Shown here piece by piece: positions 63,830-64,000 of a stretch of DNA of 64,000 nucleotides. This DNA is from Apteryx mantelli. Lineage: Eukaryota; Chordata; Aves; Apterygiformes; Apterygidae. How positions within the stretch are numbered: position 1 is the first letter of the stretch; every line of letters starts with the position of its first letter. Location of the stretch: positions 16,758,001 through 16,822,000 of the forward strand of contig NC_089994.1 of assembly GCF_036417845.1 (NCBI RefSeq). Reading direction: 5' to 3'. Both the position numbers and the translations under genes were made by a program. The notes under the pieces were generated by a model. That model saw only the letters and a list, made by a program, of their open reading frames with translations, had not been told where the DNA came from and ran no database searches.

Positions 63830-64000
63830 GAAAGCTCCTCCTCGGCCCCACCTTCTCCCACCAGCAACCCGAACCATTTGCAACCCAACGATTTATTTGG
63901 TTTGGGCTGGAACCGGTCCTGTCCCAGGGGAGAGGTGACAGAGCGGGGCCCTGGGGTCAGCATCGTGCAGGCTGCCAAATGCGAGGCGGTCTCTAAGGAC
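63830..64000 (-). promoter_or_regulatory. HPD: HPD upstream region (partial)
   Basis: The last 170 bases of the window lie upstream of HPD. Apart from the liver-factor-like motifs noted with the TATA box I see no further feature, and no neighbouring gene begins before the window ends. Confidence 0.35.

Overview
The window is vertebrate nuclear DNA, most probably from a bird. It holds two complete protein-coding genes that face each other tail to tail: SETD1B on the + strand (coding sequence 1038 to 50559) and HPD on the - strand (63760 to 58685). I traced both exon by exon from protein homology, reading phase and splice signals. The bird assignment is an inference: the predicted SETD1B looks very close to the chicken protein as I remember it, and SETD1B next to HPD is the order I recall from other amniotes.

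Layout. Positions 1-1037 are a CpG-island promoter and 5' leader with duplicated CCAAT/ATGG modules and two tiny upstream ORFs. SETD1B has 18 well-supported coding exons plus a candidate 27-nt microexon. Its product is about 2011 aa: a histone H3K4 methyltransferase with a WDR82-binding DPR motif, an RRM, long proline-rich and acidic middle regions, a WIN motif, and N-SET, SET and post-SET domains. One intron spans 20.8 kb (10280-31038) and holds scattered CpG-rich patches but no second gene I can support. Another (44845-47278) is a minor-spliceosome AT-AC intron. The 3' UTR is long (50560 to about 55340), with an A-rich tract, a 17-bp hairpin, a CpG-rich block, four Pumilio-type sites and several poly(A) signals.

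Positions about 55345-57850 are intergenic with no gene I can support. HPD follows on the - strand: 14 coding exons, 393 aa, all three iron ligands present, a TATA-like promoter near 63820, and a start codon that forms the last three bases of exon 1.

The two genes do not share a pathway. SETD1B is a general chromatin regulator with a CpG-island promoter. HPD is a tyrosine-breakdown enzyme, usually expressed in liver, with a TATA-type promoter. I saw no tRNA, rRNA, CRISPR array, intact transposon or endogenous virus by eye.
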